Shown: one piece after another, positions 46,275 to 54,498 of the stretch
Layout: every line of letters begins with the position of its first letter
Numbering within the stretch: the stretch's first letter is position 1
NCBI GenBank assembly: GCA_903937385.1
Contig: CAIZZF010000005.1
Span: 124,001 to 188,000 of the forward strand
Length of the DNA stretch: 64,000 nucleotides
Source: an uncultured Holophagaceae bacterium
GTDB lineage: Bacteria; Acidobacteriota; Holophagae; Holophagales; Holophagaceae
Reading direction: 5' to 3'
Notes under the pieces: generated by a model
What the model saw: only the letters and a program-made list of their open reading frames with translations
Told to the model about the DNA's origin: nothing
Database searches by the model: none
Position numbers and translations under genes: made by a program

Positions 46275-47329
46275 TGGCCACCGTCACCCTCTCCCACGTC
46301 ACCAAGCGCTTCGGCGGCGTCACCGCCGTGCGGGACCTGGATCTGGAGATCCGCGACGGCGAGTGCTTCTCCCTGCTGGGCCCCAGCGGCTGCGGCAAGA
46401 CCACGACCCTGCGCATGCTCGCGGGCTTCGAGGACCTGGACGAGGGCGAGATCCGCGTGGGCGACCGGGTCTTCTCCAGCAGCGCGCGCCGCTACTACCT
46501 GCCCCCGGAGAAGCGGGACTTCGGCATGGTCTTCCAGGCCTTCGCCGTCTGGCCCCACCTGAACATCTTCGACAACGTGGCCTTCCCCCTGCAGATCAAG
46601 GGCCTCAACCGCGCCGACATCCAGGCGAAGACCCGCCGCGCCCTGGCGGACACGGGCCTGCTCAAGGTGCAGAACGCCTTCCCGGGCGAGCTCTCCGGAG
46701 GCGAGAAGCAGCGCATCGCCCTGGCCCGCGCCATCGCCATCAACCCCCAGGTCATGCTGCTGGACGAGCCCCTGTCGAACCTGGACCCCAAGCTGCGCGA
46801 GGAGATGCGCTTCGAGATCAAGGACCTCCAGCGCCGCCTGGGCTTCACCATCGTCTTCGTCACCCACGACCAGGCCGAGGCCATGGCCATCTCCGACCGC
46901 ATGCTGGTCATGCGCGACGGCGTGCTACAGCAGGTGGGCAGTCCCATCGCCATCTACGAGCAGCCCGCCAGCCGCTTCGTCTTCAGCTTCATCGGCCTCT
47001 CCAACTTCCTGCCCATGGAGGATCGGGATGGCCGCAGCTACGTGCAGGACGCCCCCGAGGTCGGTCCCCTGGAGGTGCCTCGGCCTGACAGCGTGGCAGG
47101 CCCCACCTGGACCCTGGCCAGCCGCCCCACCCACATCGACCTCCAGGCCGAGGGCGGCCTGCGCGGCACCGTGCTGCGCCGCGTCTACCTGGGCGAGCTC
47201 GTCGAGTACCGCGTCCGCGTCGGACCCCACGAGCTGCGCATCCAGAAAGGCGCCCGCGACCAGACGTTCGAAGAGGGCGCCCCCGTCGGCCTGAGTTTCC
47301 GCCGCTGCCTGGGCTACCCCGAAGACTGA
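46274..47329 (+). CDS. ABC transporter ATPase 2 (Fbp/Pot type), 351 aa
   Basis: A second cassette: LLGPSGCGKTTTLRMLAGFE, LSGGEKQRIALARAIAINPQ, VMLLDEPLSNLDPKLREEMR and FVTHDQAEAMAISDRMLVMR, with a C-terminal TOBE-like region (SRPTHIDLQAEG; LGELVEYRVRVGPHELRIQK). Start GTG 46274 overlaps the permease stop TAG by one base. About half of residues match ATPase 1, indicating ancient duplication. It is last in the operon and followed by a long palindromic repeat. Confidence 0.92.
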   Translation: MATVTLSHVTKRFGGVTAVRDLDLEIRDGECFSLLGPSGCGKTTTLRMLAGFEDLDEGEIRVGDRVFSSSARRYYLPPEKRDFGMVFQAFAVWPHLNIFDNVAFPLQIKGLNRADIQAKTRRALADTGLLKVQNAFPGELSGGEKQRIALARAIAINPQVMLLDEPLSNLDPKLREEMRFEIKDLQRRLGFTIVFVTHDQAEAMAISDRMLVMRDGVLQQVGSPIAIYEQPASRFVFSFIGLSNFLPMEDRDGRSYVQDAPEVGPLEVPRPDSVAGPTWTLASRPTHIDLQAEGGLRGTVLRRVYLGELVEYRVRVGPHELRIQKGARDQTFEEGAPVGLSFRRCLGYPED

Positions 47330-47363
47330 GCGTTTCCTCTCGAAAGACAAAGGCAAAAAAAGC

Positions 47364-47538
47364 TCACCACGAAGACACGAAGACACGAAGAAAAGAATCT
47401 GGGCTCATAAAGATTCAGGTTCCGAGATTGTCCAGGCGAGACCAGTTCATGCGCAGTGGTCGTCATGTTCTGTTGAGAAGTCCTTCTTGGCTTCTCTCCT
47501 TCTTCGCTTTTCTTGGTGTCTTCGTGTCTTCGTGGTGA
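47364..47538. repeat. Palindromic CCACGAAG-type intergenic repeat, copy 2
   Basis: The arms 47364-47395 and 47507-47538 are 32 bases each and complementary at all but one position; the left one starts TCACCACGAAGACACGAAGA. They enclose 111 bases without a gene. It lies between two convergent genes, the ABC operon and the methyltransferase. Confidence 0.88.
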
Positions 47539-47556
47539 ATCAGTTTGTTCTTTTCC

Positions 47557-48327
47557 TCATCCCCGCTCAGCAATCACCACCAGGTCGGACGAGGTAGGTC
47601 CCCACGCTTCGCCGGTCATGGTGCCGAGGGTCTCGCGGACGCGGAAGCCGGACGCTTGCAGCAGCACCTCCACCTCGGCCCGGCGCCAGCCGCGGAGAGC
47701 GACCTCCTCGGCAGCGAGCAGCTCCAGGGGCGGGACGGCGCCGGGTCGGTGGCGCAGGGTGGCGGGGGTGAAGGTGAGGCGACCCCCGCCGTGGTGGGTC
47801 ATCAGGCGCAGGAAGAGCGTGTCCTCGCCCTCAACCTCGCCGGGCCGCAGCACCAGCGGGAAGGTCCGCTCGCCACGGTCCAGGATGCGGTCGTAGTTGA
47901 GCAGCTGGAGCAGGAAGGTCGCCCCCGGGCTGAGGCAGGCGGCGAGGCCCGCGAAGAAGGCCCTCAAATCAGCCTCTTCGCAGAGGTGCGGCAGGGTGTT
48001 CCCTAGGCAGAGGGCGCCGCCCTGGGAGGCGAGGTCCGCCACGGGCAGAGCCGTGAGGCTGGCCTGGAGGTAGCGGCCCTGGGGATCGGCCTCGGTGGCC
48101 GCCTGCACCTGGGAACACGAGGCGTCGAGGCCCGTCACCTCGAAGCCCTGGGCGGCCAGGAAGCGGCTGTGCTCGCCGCTGCCGCAGCCCAGATCCAACA
48201 CCCGGCGCGAGGGACCAGCCCCCAATGCCCGCAGCAGCAGAGGCGCCTCCCGCTGGAGCCGCTCGGGCCAGGCGATGAGGCCGCGGTAGGCCATGCGTCC
48301 ATAGGCGTCCTGCTCAGGCTTGTCCAT
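47557..48327 (-). CDS. Class I SAM-dependent methyltransferase, 256 aa
   Basis: Rossmann-like methyltransferase motifs: VLDLGCGSGEHSRFLAAQGF (motif I, residues 43-62), VTGLDASCSQVQAA (motif II), GALCLGNTLPHLCEEADLRA (motif IV/post) and TFLLQLLNYDRIL. No signal peptide, one domain. The target may be a small molecule, lipid or protein; the sequence does not say. It is divergent from the hydrolase gene at 48.4 kb with a 53-base gap and convergent with the ABC operon. Confidence 0.85.
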   Translation of the reverse strand: MDKPEQDAYGRMAYRGLIAWPERLQREAPLLLRALGAGPSRRVLDLGCGSGEHSRFLAAQGFEVTGLDASCSQVQAATEADPQGRYLQASLTALPVADLASQGGALCLGNTLPHLCEEADLRAFFAGLAACLSPGATFLLQLLNYDRILDRGERTFPLVLRPGEVEGEDTLFLRLMTHHGGGRLTFTPATLRHRPGAVPPLELLAAEEVALRGWRRAEVEVLLQASGFRVRETLGTMTGEAWGPTSSDLVVIAERG

Positions 48328-48380
48328 GGGTTGAGTCTAGTCTTTACCGTAGACTTGCCAGGACCCATCTCGAGGCTTCC

Positions 48381-49184
48381 GTGCACCCGCTGCTGCTCCC
48401 GCTGATCCTGCTTGCCGCCAGCCTCGCAGCCGCGCCAGCCCCCCGCGTGATCCAGCGCGAGCTGCTGAGAATTCCCACGCGGCCCGGCGTGATCCAGCCT
48501 GTGCTGCTGCTGACGGAAGGAGTCACCCCCAAGGCCGTAGCGGTCATGTTCCCCGGCGGCTCCGGCAAGCAGGGCCTGCTGCGCCGTCCCATCGAGGTCG
48601 TGCTCGGACCCCGGGGCAACTTCCTGGTGCGCAGTGCCGAGCAGTTCCTGACCCCGGACTTGGCGGTGCTCATCCTCGACTGCCCCTCGGACCAGGCCGA
48701 GGGCATGAACGACGCCTTCCGGATCAGCGACGAGCATGCCGCCGATGTCCGCGCCGTCCTGACCGCCCTGCGGGTCCGGTTCAAGGGCGCGAAAATTCAC
48801 CTGGTGGGCACCAGCCGGGGCACGGTCTCGGCGGCCTACGTGGCCCAGGAGCTGGGTCCGGCGGTGGATGGCGTGGTGCTGTCCTCCTCGGTGTTCCGCG
48901 CCAGCGGAAACAACCTCGGCCTCAGCCTCTTCAAGTTCGAGCGCCTGAAAACGCCCCTGCTGCTGGTGCACCACGCCGAAGACGGCTGCCCGGTCTGTCC
49001 CTACGGCCAGGCCCTGAAGTTGGCGGACAAGGTGCCGCTGATCACTGTACGCGGCAGCATCGAGCCGGAGTCAGGCCCCTGCGATCCCCTGGCGAACCAC
49101 GGCTACTTCGGCCGCGAAGCCGCCGTGGTCCAGGGCATCCGGAACTGGATCCTGGGCCTGCCCTTCGAGCGGGACATCCCCTGA
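48381..49184 (+). CDS. Exported alpha/beta-hydrolase, 267 aa
   Basis: A hydrophobic signal (LLLPLILLAASLAAAPAP) is followed by an alpha/beta-hydrolase fold: AVAVMFPGGSGKQGLL (oxyanion side), nucleophile elbow HLVGTSRGTVSAAYVAQELG (Ser at about 152), and the late LLVHHAEDGCPVCPYGQAL with candidate acid and SHH/GYFG histidine (CDPLANHGYFG). Two Cys in CPVCPYG could form a disulfide. Start GTG 48381. It probably cleaves an ester or similar bond outside the cytoplasm; substrate unknown. Confidence 0.78.
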   Translation: MHPLLLPLILLAASLAAAPAPRVIQRELLRIPTRPGVIQPVLLLTEGVTPKAVAVMFPGGSGKQGLLRRPIEVVLGPRGNFLVRSAEQFLTPDLAVLILDCPSDQAEGMNDAFRISDEHAADVRAVLTALRVRFKGAKIHLVGTSRGTVSAAYVAQELGPAVDGVVLSSSVFRASGNNLGLSLFKFERLKTPLLLVHHAEDGCPVCPYGQALKLADKVPLITVRGSIEPESGPCDPLANHGYFGREAAVVQGIRNWILGLPFERDIP

Positions 49185-49211
49185 TACCGATCTTGAAGCA
49201 ATGCGCCGTAC

Positions 49212-51032
49212 CTAGGCCTTCCGGCCCAGGGTTCCAGCCAGCGCCATCAGTTTCCCGGTCATGGCGGGGCTCAGTTGCTTGAAGAGCTCGGCGTTGTAGG
49301 AGCCCCTGGGCATGAAGTGGATGCTCTTGTCTCCGGTTGGATTTTGGGCTTCCACCTGGTCGCCGTCCTTGACGATCTGACTGGCCGCGATGGCGTAACT
49401 GCGGGACTTCGCCGCGAGGGTGCCGGCCTGGACAGCCGGATCCACGTTGGTGGTGACCACCGAGATCGTTCCATCGCCGTTGAGTCGGATCGCAAAGGTC
49501 CGGAACTGCTGCGGGAAATCCCTCAGCGAGGAGGTTTCCACCTGCCAGAACCCGGACTCCGGCGTGGGCCCCACGAAGGCCTTGACCGTGTTGAGATGGC
49601 GATGTCCTGACAGCCAAAGCAGCAGGTTCGGATGGCGATGCAGCTCGGCCAGCAGTCCCGGAAGGTCCACGGCATTCTGCACCCTCGCCTTGGGATCGGG
49701 ATTCACCCACCAGGCCATGGGGTCCTGCTTGCGGCCCGGCAGGAGCGGGGCAGGCGGATTGGTTTCCGCCACGCAGAGCGGAATATGCGCCGCAATGATC
49801 ATCAGCTGTCCCGCCGCATCCCCACTCGCCAGCTCGCCCTTCAGCCAGTCCCAGCGCGCCTGATCCAGGAACCCATGCCCGTGGATCTCCAGGGAGCCAT
49901 CGTCATCCCGCTGCGTGTCGTCGAGCACGATCACCTTGAGCGGCAGGTTCGCCTTGGGCAGGAAGCTGTAGCAGGCAAAGCCCGTCCTGGCTTGGGCCGG
50001 ATCGAACCCGTGGCCGGCTGGAGCTGAGGTGCTCCTGCTGAACTCGGCCATCCACTCCCCGATCCCCAGGGGCCGCCGATCAGGATCCGCAGCCACCTTG
50101 GGCGCCGGTTGGAAGTCCGTGGCCTTCCCCGCGTATTTGATCTCCCCGTAGGGCGTCGAACCATCGAGTACGCCCATGGAATACGTGTGGTCCTTCAGGT
50201 TTGCAACATCTGCAAGCACATTCCCGGCCGTGAACACCGTGTCGCTTGTATAGGCCGCCCGCAGGTCCGGCCTCAGCGTGTTGTCCACAGGAAAGGACCC
50301 CATGAACAAATGGTCATGGTTCCCCAACGTCTGGTACCAGGGGATGCTCCGGTTCAGACCCGCCGCCTGGAAGGGTTTCTGATAGTCGATGGAATCAGCC
50401 CCGAGGTGGGCCCCTGAGCTGGGATGGATGACCTTCCCATCAAGCACGTCGATGTACCAGCGCAGCTCATTGAATTGGGCGCTGTTGCATACGTCCCCGA
50501 GCGAGAGCCCAAAGTCGATGGGGTGCTTCGCATGCAGCGCATTCACCGTGCGCACCACAGCATCCAGGACCTGCGTGGTGCACATCATGACCGGCGAATA
50601 GATTGAAGCCGAGATCGGCGTCACCGCCTCCGTCATCCGCCCCACCTGAATGAGCTGGTTGGGCGCCTCCTTGTCCGTGATATGGACATCCGTGATGGTG
50701 AAGAAGCGCAGCAGCTCCGTCCCCTTCCCAGCGGCCGAGGCCTCATAGCCCCCAGGCATGAGATCCGTGCGCAGCTCTGCCTTGAGCCCGCCGCCAAGCT
50801 TCCAGGTCCCATACCCATGCTGCTTGAACTTGCCCACCTCACTCAGGGGAATCCGCAGGGCCGGCTTTGCCCCCGGCACCACTGTGGCCTCCAGCGTCGT
50901 TGGCACCTGGGCAGCAATCGGCTGCAAGGGCGCCGCGCCCCTCTTGGGCACACTCCGCGCCGCCAACCCCGTGAAGTGAAGCCCCGGAACCACACCCACG
51001 GCGAATTTGAGGAAATCACGGCGCCTGGTCAT
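49212..51032 (-). CDS. Metallophosphoesterase (TIGR03768-type), Tat-exported, 606 aa
   Basis: Twin-arginine-like signal MTRRRDFLKFAVGVVPGLHF. Calcineurin-like metallophosphatase motifs occur in order: FFTITDVHITDK (DxH), GLSLGDVCNS (GD), YQTLGNHDHLF (GNHD) and, later, LLWLSGHRHLNTV (GHxH). The length and the SFxxDxT region (YTSDTVFTAGNVL) match the family of large exported phosphatases known as TIGR03768. It acts in the periplasm on a phosphate ester of unknown identity. It is convergent with the hydrolase at 48.4-49.2 kb and divergent from no close gene; the TsaA gene upstream lies on the same strand. Confidence 0.85.
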   Translation of the reverse strand: MTRRRDFLKFAVGVVPGLHFTGLAARSVPKRGAAPLQPIAAQVPTTLEATVVPGAKPALRIPLSEVGKFKQHGYGTWKLGGGLKAELRTDLMPGGYEASAAGKGTELLRFFTITDVHITDKEAPNQLIQVGRMTEAVTPISASIYSPVMMCTTQVLDAVVRTVNALHAKHPIDFGLSLGDVCNSAQFNELRWYIDVLDGKVIHPSSGAHLGADSIDYQKPFQAAGLNRSIPWYQTLGNHDHLFMGSFPVDNTLRPDLRAAYTSDTVFTAGNVLADVANLKDHTYSMGVLDGSTPYGEIKYAGKATDFQPAPKVAADPDRRPLGIGEWMAEFSRSTSAPAGHGFDPAQARTGFACYSFLPKANLPLKVIVLDDTQRDDDGSLEIHGHGFLDQARWDWLKGELASGDAAGQLMIIAAHIPLCVAETNPPAPLLPGRKQDPMAWWVNPDPKARVQNAVDLPGLLAELHRHPNLLLWLSGHRHLNTVKAFVGPTPESGFWQVETSSLRDFPQQFRTFAIRLNGDGTISVVTTNVDPAVQAGTLAAKSRSYAIAASQIVKDGDQVEAQNPTGDKSIHFMPRGSYNAELFKQLSPAMTGKLMALAGTLGRKA

Positions 51033-51125
51033 TTGCGTACCTCCAGCTCTACTATGTAAGCAGTGGTATCAAACCGATATAAGAACTGGCCTGGCTGGCA
51101 GGCATTTGACGGCAGACTCGGTCTC

Positions 51126-51650
51126 TCAGTTCGTCGTGCGCCTCGGCTTCTTGGGCCCCGGCGCAGAGTGGACGCCGGTGGCGGCGTCCACGGCGTCGAT
51201 CCAGCCGGCCCGAGCCCCGGGGAAGGCATCGGCGTAAGGCACGTAGGGTTTCACGTCCAGCACCGGCGTGCCGTCCAACAGGTCCACGCCCCGCAGGCGC
51301 AGGGTGCGACCCTCCACGGCCACCAGCTCCACGCAGGAGAGGCCGATGGGGTTGGGCCGGTGGGGCGACCGGGTGGCCAGCACCCCACGCTTGCCCTTCG
51401 GTCCCCGGGGCGGCTGCACCAGCGGCGCCCAGCCCTCGCTGAGGTGAAACACGAAGACCAGCCACACCCGCTCGAAGCCCGCCAGGTCCCGCAGGGCGGT
51501 CTCAGGCACCCAGGGCTCCAGCTCCAGCGTGGCCTCGGCCACGGCGCCGGACTCGGTTCCCTCCACCACCGTCGGCTGGTGAGGCGCGTCGATCCGCTTC
51601 GCATACGGCGAGCGCACAAAGCCGATGGGGCGGAAGGAAGGCATCTCCAT
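51126..51650 (-). CDS. tRNA (adenine-N6)-methyltransferase TrmO-like (TsaA domain)
   Basis: Canonical TsaA hallmark GVLATRSPHRPNPIGLSCVE at about 90-109, with FRPIGFVRSPYAKRIDAPHQ and the WLVFVFHLSEGW strand. TrmO methylates N6-threonylcarbamoyladenosine 37 of tRNA using SAM. The 174-residue length is that of single-domain members (E. coli TrmO is 235 with an extra C-terminal domain). ATG 51650 is used because it starts the conserved domain. It is the canonical counterpart of the divergent TsaA protein at 26.0 kb. Divergent neighbour: the alpha/beta-hydrolase at 51.7 kb. Confidence 0.85.
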   Translation of the reverse strand: MEMPSFRPIGFVRSPYAKRIDAPHQPTVVEGTESGAVAEATLELEPWVPETALRDLAGFERVWLVFVFHLSEGWAPLVQPPRGPKGKRGVLATRSPHRPNPIGLSCVELVAVEGRTLRLRGVDLLDGTPVLDVKPYVPYADAFPGARAGWIDAVDAATGVHSAPGPKKPRRTTN

Positions 51651-51699
51651 GCTGGAAGGGTAGCGGGTTGCACCCCTAGGATGGAGAAGGGAGGCCGCC

Positions 51700-52476
51700 G
51701 TGCCCATGCAGCACCTGGTCCTGGAGGGCCGACGCATCGAGTATCGGGACCTGCCGGCCGCCGTCCCAGACCAGCCCGTGCTGGTGCTGCTCCACGAGGG
51801 CCTGGGCTCCGCCTCGATGTGGGGCAGGTTCCCGGAGCGCCTGGTGGCGGCCACGGGCTGCCGGGTTCTGGTGCCTTCCCGGGCGGGCTACGGCCAGTCG
51901 GAGCCCTACCTCGAGCCCCGCACCGCCCGCTACCAGCACCGGGAGGGGGAGGAGGCCCTGCCGGCCTTCCTGGCGGCCCTGGGGGTGGAGCACCCCGTCG
52001 TCATCGGGCACAGCGACGGAGGCACCATGGCCCTGCTCTACGCGGCGGCCCACCCGGACGCCCCCCTGGGCATCGCCCTCATCGCCCCCCACGAGTTCAT
52101 CGAGGAGGAGACCCTGGCAGGCATCCGGGCCGCCGGCGAGGCCTGGCGCACGACTGAGTGGCCCGCGCGCCTGGCCCGGCACCACGCTGATGCCGCCCGG
52201 GTGTTCCGGGAGTGGCACGACACCTGGCTCTCCCCCGAGTTCCGGCACTGGAACATCGAGGACCGCCTGCCCTTGATCACCTGCCCTGTCCTCGCCATCC
52301 AGGGCGTGGACGACGAATACGCCAGCCTGCGCCAGATCGAAGTCATCGCCGACCGGGTGCCCGGCACCCGCTTCCTGGCCCTCCCGAACTGCGGCCACGC
52401 CCCCCACCGCGACCAGGAAGCCGCCGTGCTCACCGCCCTGGTTGAGTTCATTCGCACCCTGCCTGCAGCGGGATGA
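51700..52476 (+). CDS. Alpha/beta-fold hydrolase, 258 aa
   Basis: An alpha/beta-hydrolase with HEGLGSASMWGRFPERLVAA (oxyanion HE/HG position), nucleophile elbow VVIGHSDGGTMALLYAAAHP (Ser about 108) and late GCGH-type NCGHAPHRDQEAAVL with His (about 240), and Asp in GVDDEYASLRQ. Related to BioH/MhpC-type esterases and peroxidases. No signal peptide. Start GTG 51700 follows GGAGG by five bases; ATG 51706 is also possible. Substrate unknown. It precedes rsmH by 82 bases on the same strand. Confidence 0.85.
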   Translation: MPMQHLVLEGRRIEYRDLPAAVPDQPVLVLLHEGLGSASMWGRFPERLVAATGCRVLVPSRAGYGQSEPYLEPRTARYQHREGEEALPAFLAALGVEHPVVIGHSDGGTMALLYAAAHPDAPLGIALIAPHEFIEEETLAGIRAAGEAWRTTEWPARLARHHADAARVFREWHDTWLSPEFRHWNIEDRLPLITCPVLAIQGVDDEYASLRQIEVIADRVPGTRFLALPNCGHAPHRDQEAAVLTALVEFIRTLPAAG

Positions 52477-52558
52477 GTCTGGAGACGCCGGGCCTCCGTG
52501 CCCGCGATGATGAAGAGCCTTTCTTTCAACTCTCTGCGGTTGCCTCTACCATTCGGGG

Positions 52559-53602
52559 ATGAGTGCTGACGAAGTTCCCCGCCGCCGGGTCCGCTACAAG
52601 GGGACGCACCCGCGCCGCTTCCAGGAAAAGTACAAGGAGCTGGCGCCCGGCGACCACGCTGCGGAACTGGAGAAGGTCATTGCCCGGGGCCATACCCCGG
52701 CGGGCACCCACCGCCCCATCTGCGTCGCGGAGATCCTCGAGATGCTGGCTCCGCAACCCGGCGAGGTGGCCCTGGACGCCACCCTGGGCTACGGGGGCCA
52801 CACCCGGGAGCTGCTGCCCCGGCTGCTGCCCGGAGGGCGCCTGTTCGGCGTGGACGTGGATCCTCTGGAGCTGCCCCGCACCGAGGCCCGGCTGCGGGAG
52901 CTGGGCTTCGGCGAGGACGTGCTCACGGTGCGCCGCATGAACTTCGCGGGCCTGCCGCGGCTGCAGGCCGAGTCCGGCGGCTTCGACCTGGTGCTGGCGG
53001 ACCTGGGCGTGTCCTCCATGCAGATCGACAACCCGGCCCGGGGCTTCACCTGGAAGGCCAACGGCCCCCTGGACCTGCGCCTCAACCCCAACCGCGGCCG
53101 CTCCGCCGCGGACCTGCTGGCCGCCCTGGACGAGACGACCCTGGCCGAGCTGCTCGTGGAAAACGCGGACGAGCCCCACGCCGCCGCCATCGCCCGCGCC
53201 GTCCACGGGGCGTCGATCCACACCACCCGGGACCTGGCCGAGCGGGTGCGGGCAGCCCTGCGCCTGGAGGTGCCCGGGGACGAGGAGGAGGGGGAGACCA
53301 AGAAATCCCTCCAGCGCACGTTCCAGGCCCTGCGCATCGCGGTGAACGATGAGTTCACGGTGCTGGACCAGTTCCTGTCCCTGCTGCCGGGCTGCCTCAA
53401 GCCCGGGGGCCGCGTGGCGATCCTGACCTTCCACTCCGGCGAGGACCGCCGGGTGAAGAAGGCCTTCCAGCAGGGCCTGCGGGACGGAACCTACGCTGCC
53501 GTGGCGCCGGAGCCGATCCGGGCCTCGGCCGAGGAGCGCCGCTCCAACCCCCGGTCCACCAGTGCGAAGCTGCGCTGGGCGAGGGTCCCGACCCTGGGCT
53601 AG
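52559..53602 (+). CDS. rsmH: 16S rRNA (cytosine1402-N4)-methyltransferase RsmH-like
   Basis: RsmH/MraW motifs: ICVAEILEMLAPQPGEVALD, ATLGYGGHTRELL (motif I), GVDVDPLELPRTEARLREL, DLVLADLGVSSMQIDNPARG (family hallmark), GFTWKANGPLDLRLN and ILTFHSGEDRRVKKAFQQG. The 347-residue length fits. It methylates N4 of C1402 in 16S rRNA. The N-terminal 35 residues (RRRVRYKGTHPRRFQEKYKE) are an unusual basic extension, and the gene is not inside a division/cell-wall (dcw) cluster: mraZ, ftsL and murE are not beside it, so it could be a second copy or a relocated gene. The membrane-protein gene follows after 11 bases. Confidence 0.88.
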   Translation: MSADEVPRRRVRYKGTHPRRFQEKYKELAPGDHAAELEKVIARGHTPAGTHRPICVAEILEMLAPQPGEVALDATLGYGGHTRELLPRLLPGGRLFGVDVDPLELPRTEARLRELGFGEDVLTVRRMNFAGLPRLQAESGGFDLVLADLGVSSMQIDNPARGFTWKANGPLDLRLNPNRGRSAADLLAALDETTLAELLVENADEPHAAAIARAVHGASIHTTRDLAERVRAALRLEVPGDEEEGETKKSLQRTFQALRIAVNDEFTVLDQFLSLLPGCLKPGGRVAILTFHSGEDRRVKKAFQQGLRDGTYAAVAPEPIRASAEERRSNPRSTSAKLRWARVPTLG

Positions 53603-53613
53603 AATGGTCGGCT

Positions 53614-54498
53614 ATGGCCACGACCACTCCGATCTCCCGAACCCGCAGCGTCCTCCTCTGGACCGCCGCCGCGCTGCTCATGGCCACGGCCCTGATCTAC
53701 CAGCGCAAGACCGGCCCGACCTACCCGCTCCGAGGCACGGCCGCCATCGCTGGCAAGGACGTGACCTACAGCCTCGTCCGCAGCCAGGAAACCGTACGGG
53801 AAGCCCGCGTGGCCCTGCCGGATGCCGGCGTGCCCGGCACCCTGGTCTGGCGGCACTATCCCACCCAGGAAGCCTGGACCCGCCAGCCCATGGTCCAGGA
53901 GACGAAGAACGGCAAGGCCGAGCTCGCTGGCTACCTGCCCATCCAGCCCCCGGCCGGCAAGGTGGAGTACAGCGTGGAAGTGGGTTCGGGCCCGGCGCCC
54001 GTGCGCATCCCCAAGAGCGATCCCATCGTGCTGCGCTTCAAGGGCCCCGTGCCGCTCACGGTGCTACTGCCCCATGTGTTCATGATGTTCATGGCGGTGA
54101 TGCTGGGCCTGCGCACCGCCCTGGGTTGCCTCTTCGGTCAGACCGTGCCCCGCCGCCACCTGTGGGTGACCCTGGCCTTCATGACCGTGGGCGGCCTCAT
54201 CCTGGGCCCCATGGTGCAGAAGCACGCCTTCGGGGCCTACTGGACCGGCTGGCCCTACGGCTACGACCTCACGGACAACAAGACCCTGCTCATGTGGCTG
54301 GCCTGGGTGCTGGCGGCCCTGGCGGCCGGCCCCCGCGTGCATCCCCGGGAGGCCTGGAGCCGCGTGGGCGTGGCGCTGGCCACGGTGGCCATGATCGTGG
54401 TGTACGTGATCCCCCACAGCCTGCGGGGCAGCCAGCTGGACTACAGCAAGGTGAAGGCCGGCGGCTCGGCCCACGAGGCCATTACTACCGGGCGGTAG
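53614..54498 (+). CDS. Membrane protein of unknown function, 294 aa
   Basis: An N-terminal helix (SVLLWTAAALLMATALIYQR) is followed by an immunoglobulin-like periplasmic domain at about 35-140 (GKDVTYSLVRSQETVREARV, AGYLPIQPPAGKVEYSVEVG) and then five or so transmembrane helices (LPHVFMMFMAVMLGLRTALG; VTLAFMTVGGLILGPMVQKH; LLMWLAWVLAALAAGP; VGVALATVAMIVVYVIPHSL). I do not recognise the family. It follows rsmH by 11 bases, so it is probably co-transcribed. Its last 14 bases overlap the convergent M28 peptidase gene. Confidence 0.75.
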   Translation: MATTTPISRTRSVLLWTAAALLMATALIYQRKTGPTYPLRGTAAIAGKDVTYSLVRSQETVREARVALPDAGVPGTLVWRHYPTQEAWTRQPMVQETKNGKAELAGYLPIQPPAGKVEYSVEVGSGPAPVRIPKSDPIVLRFKGPVPLTVLLPHVFMMFMAVMLGLRTALGCLFGQTVPRRHLWVTLAFMTVGGLILGPMVQKHAFGAYWTGWPYGYDLTDNKTLLMWLAWVLAALAAGPRVHPREAWSRVGVALATVAMIVVYVIPHSLRGSQLDYSKVKAGGSAHEAITTGR

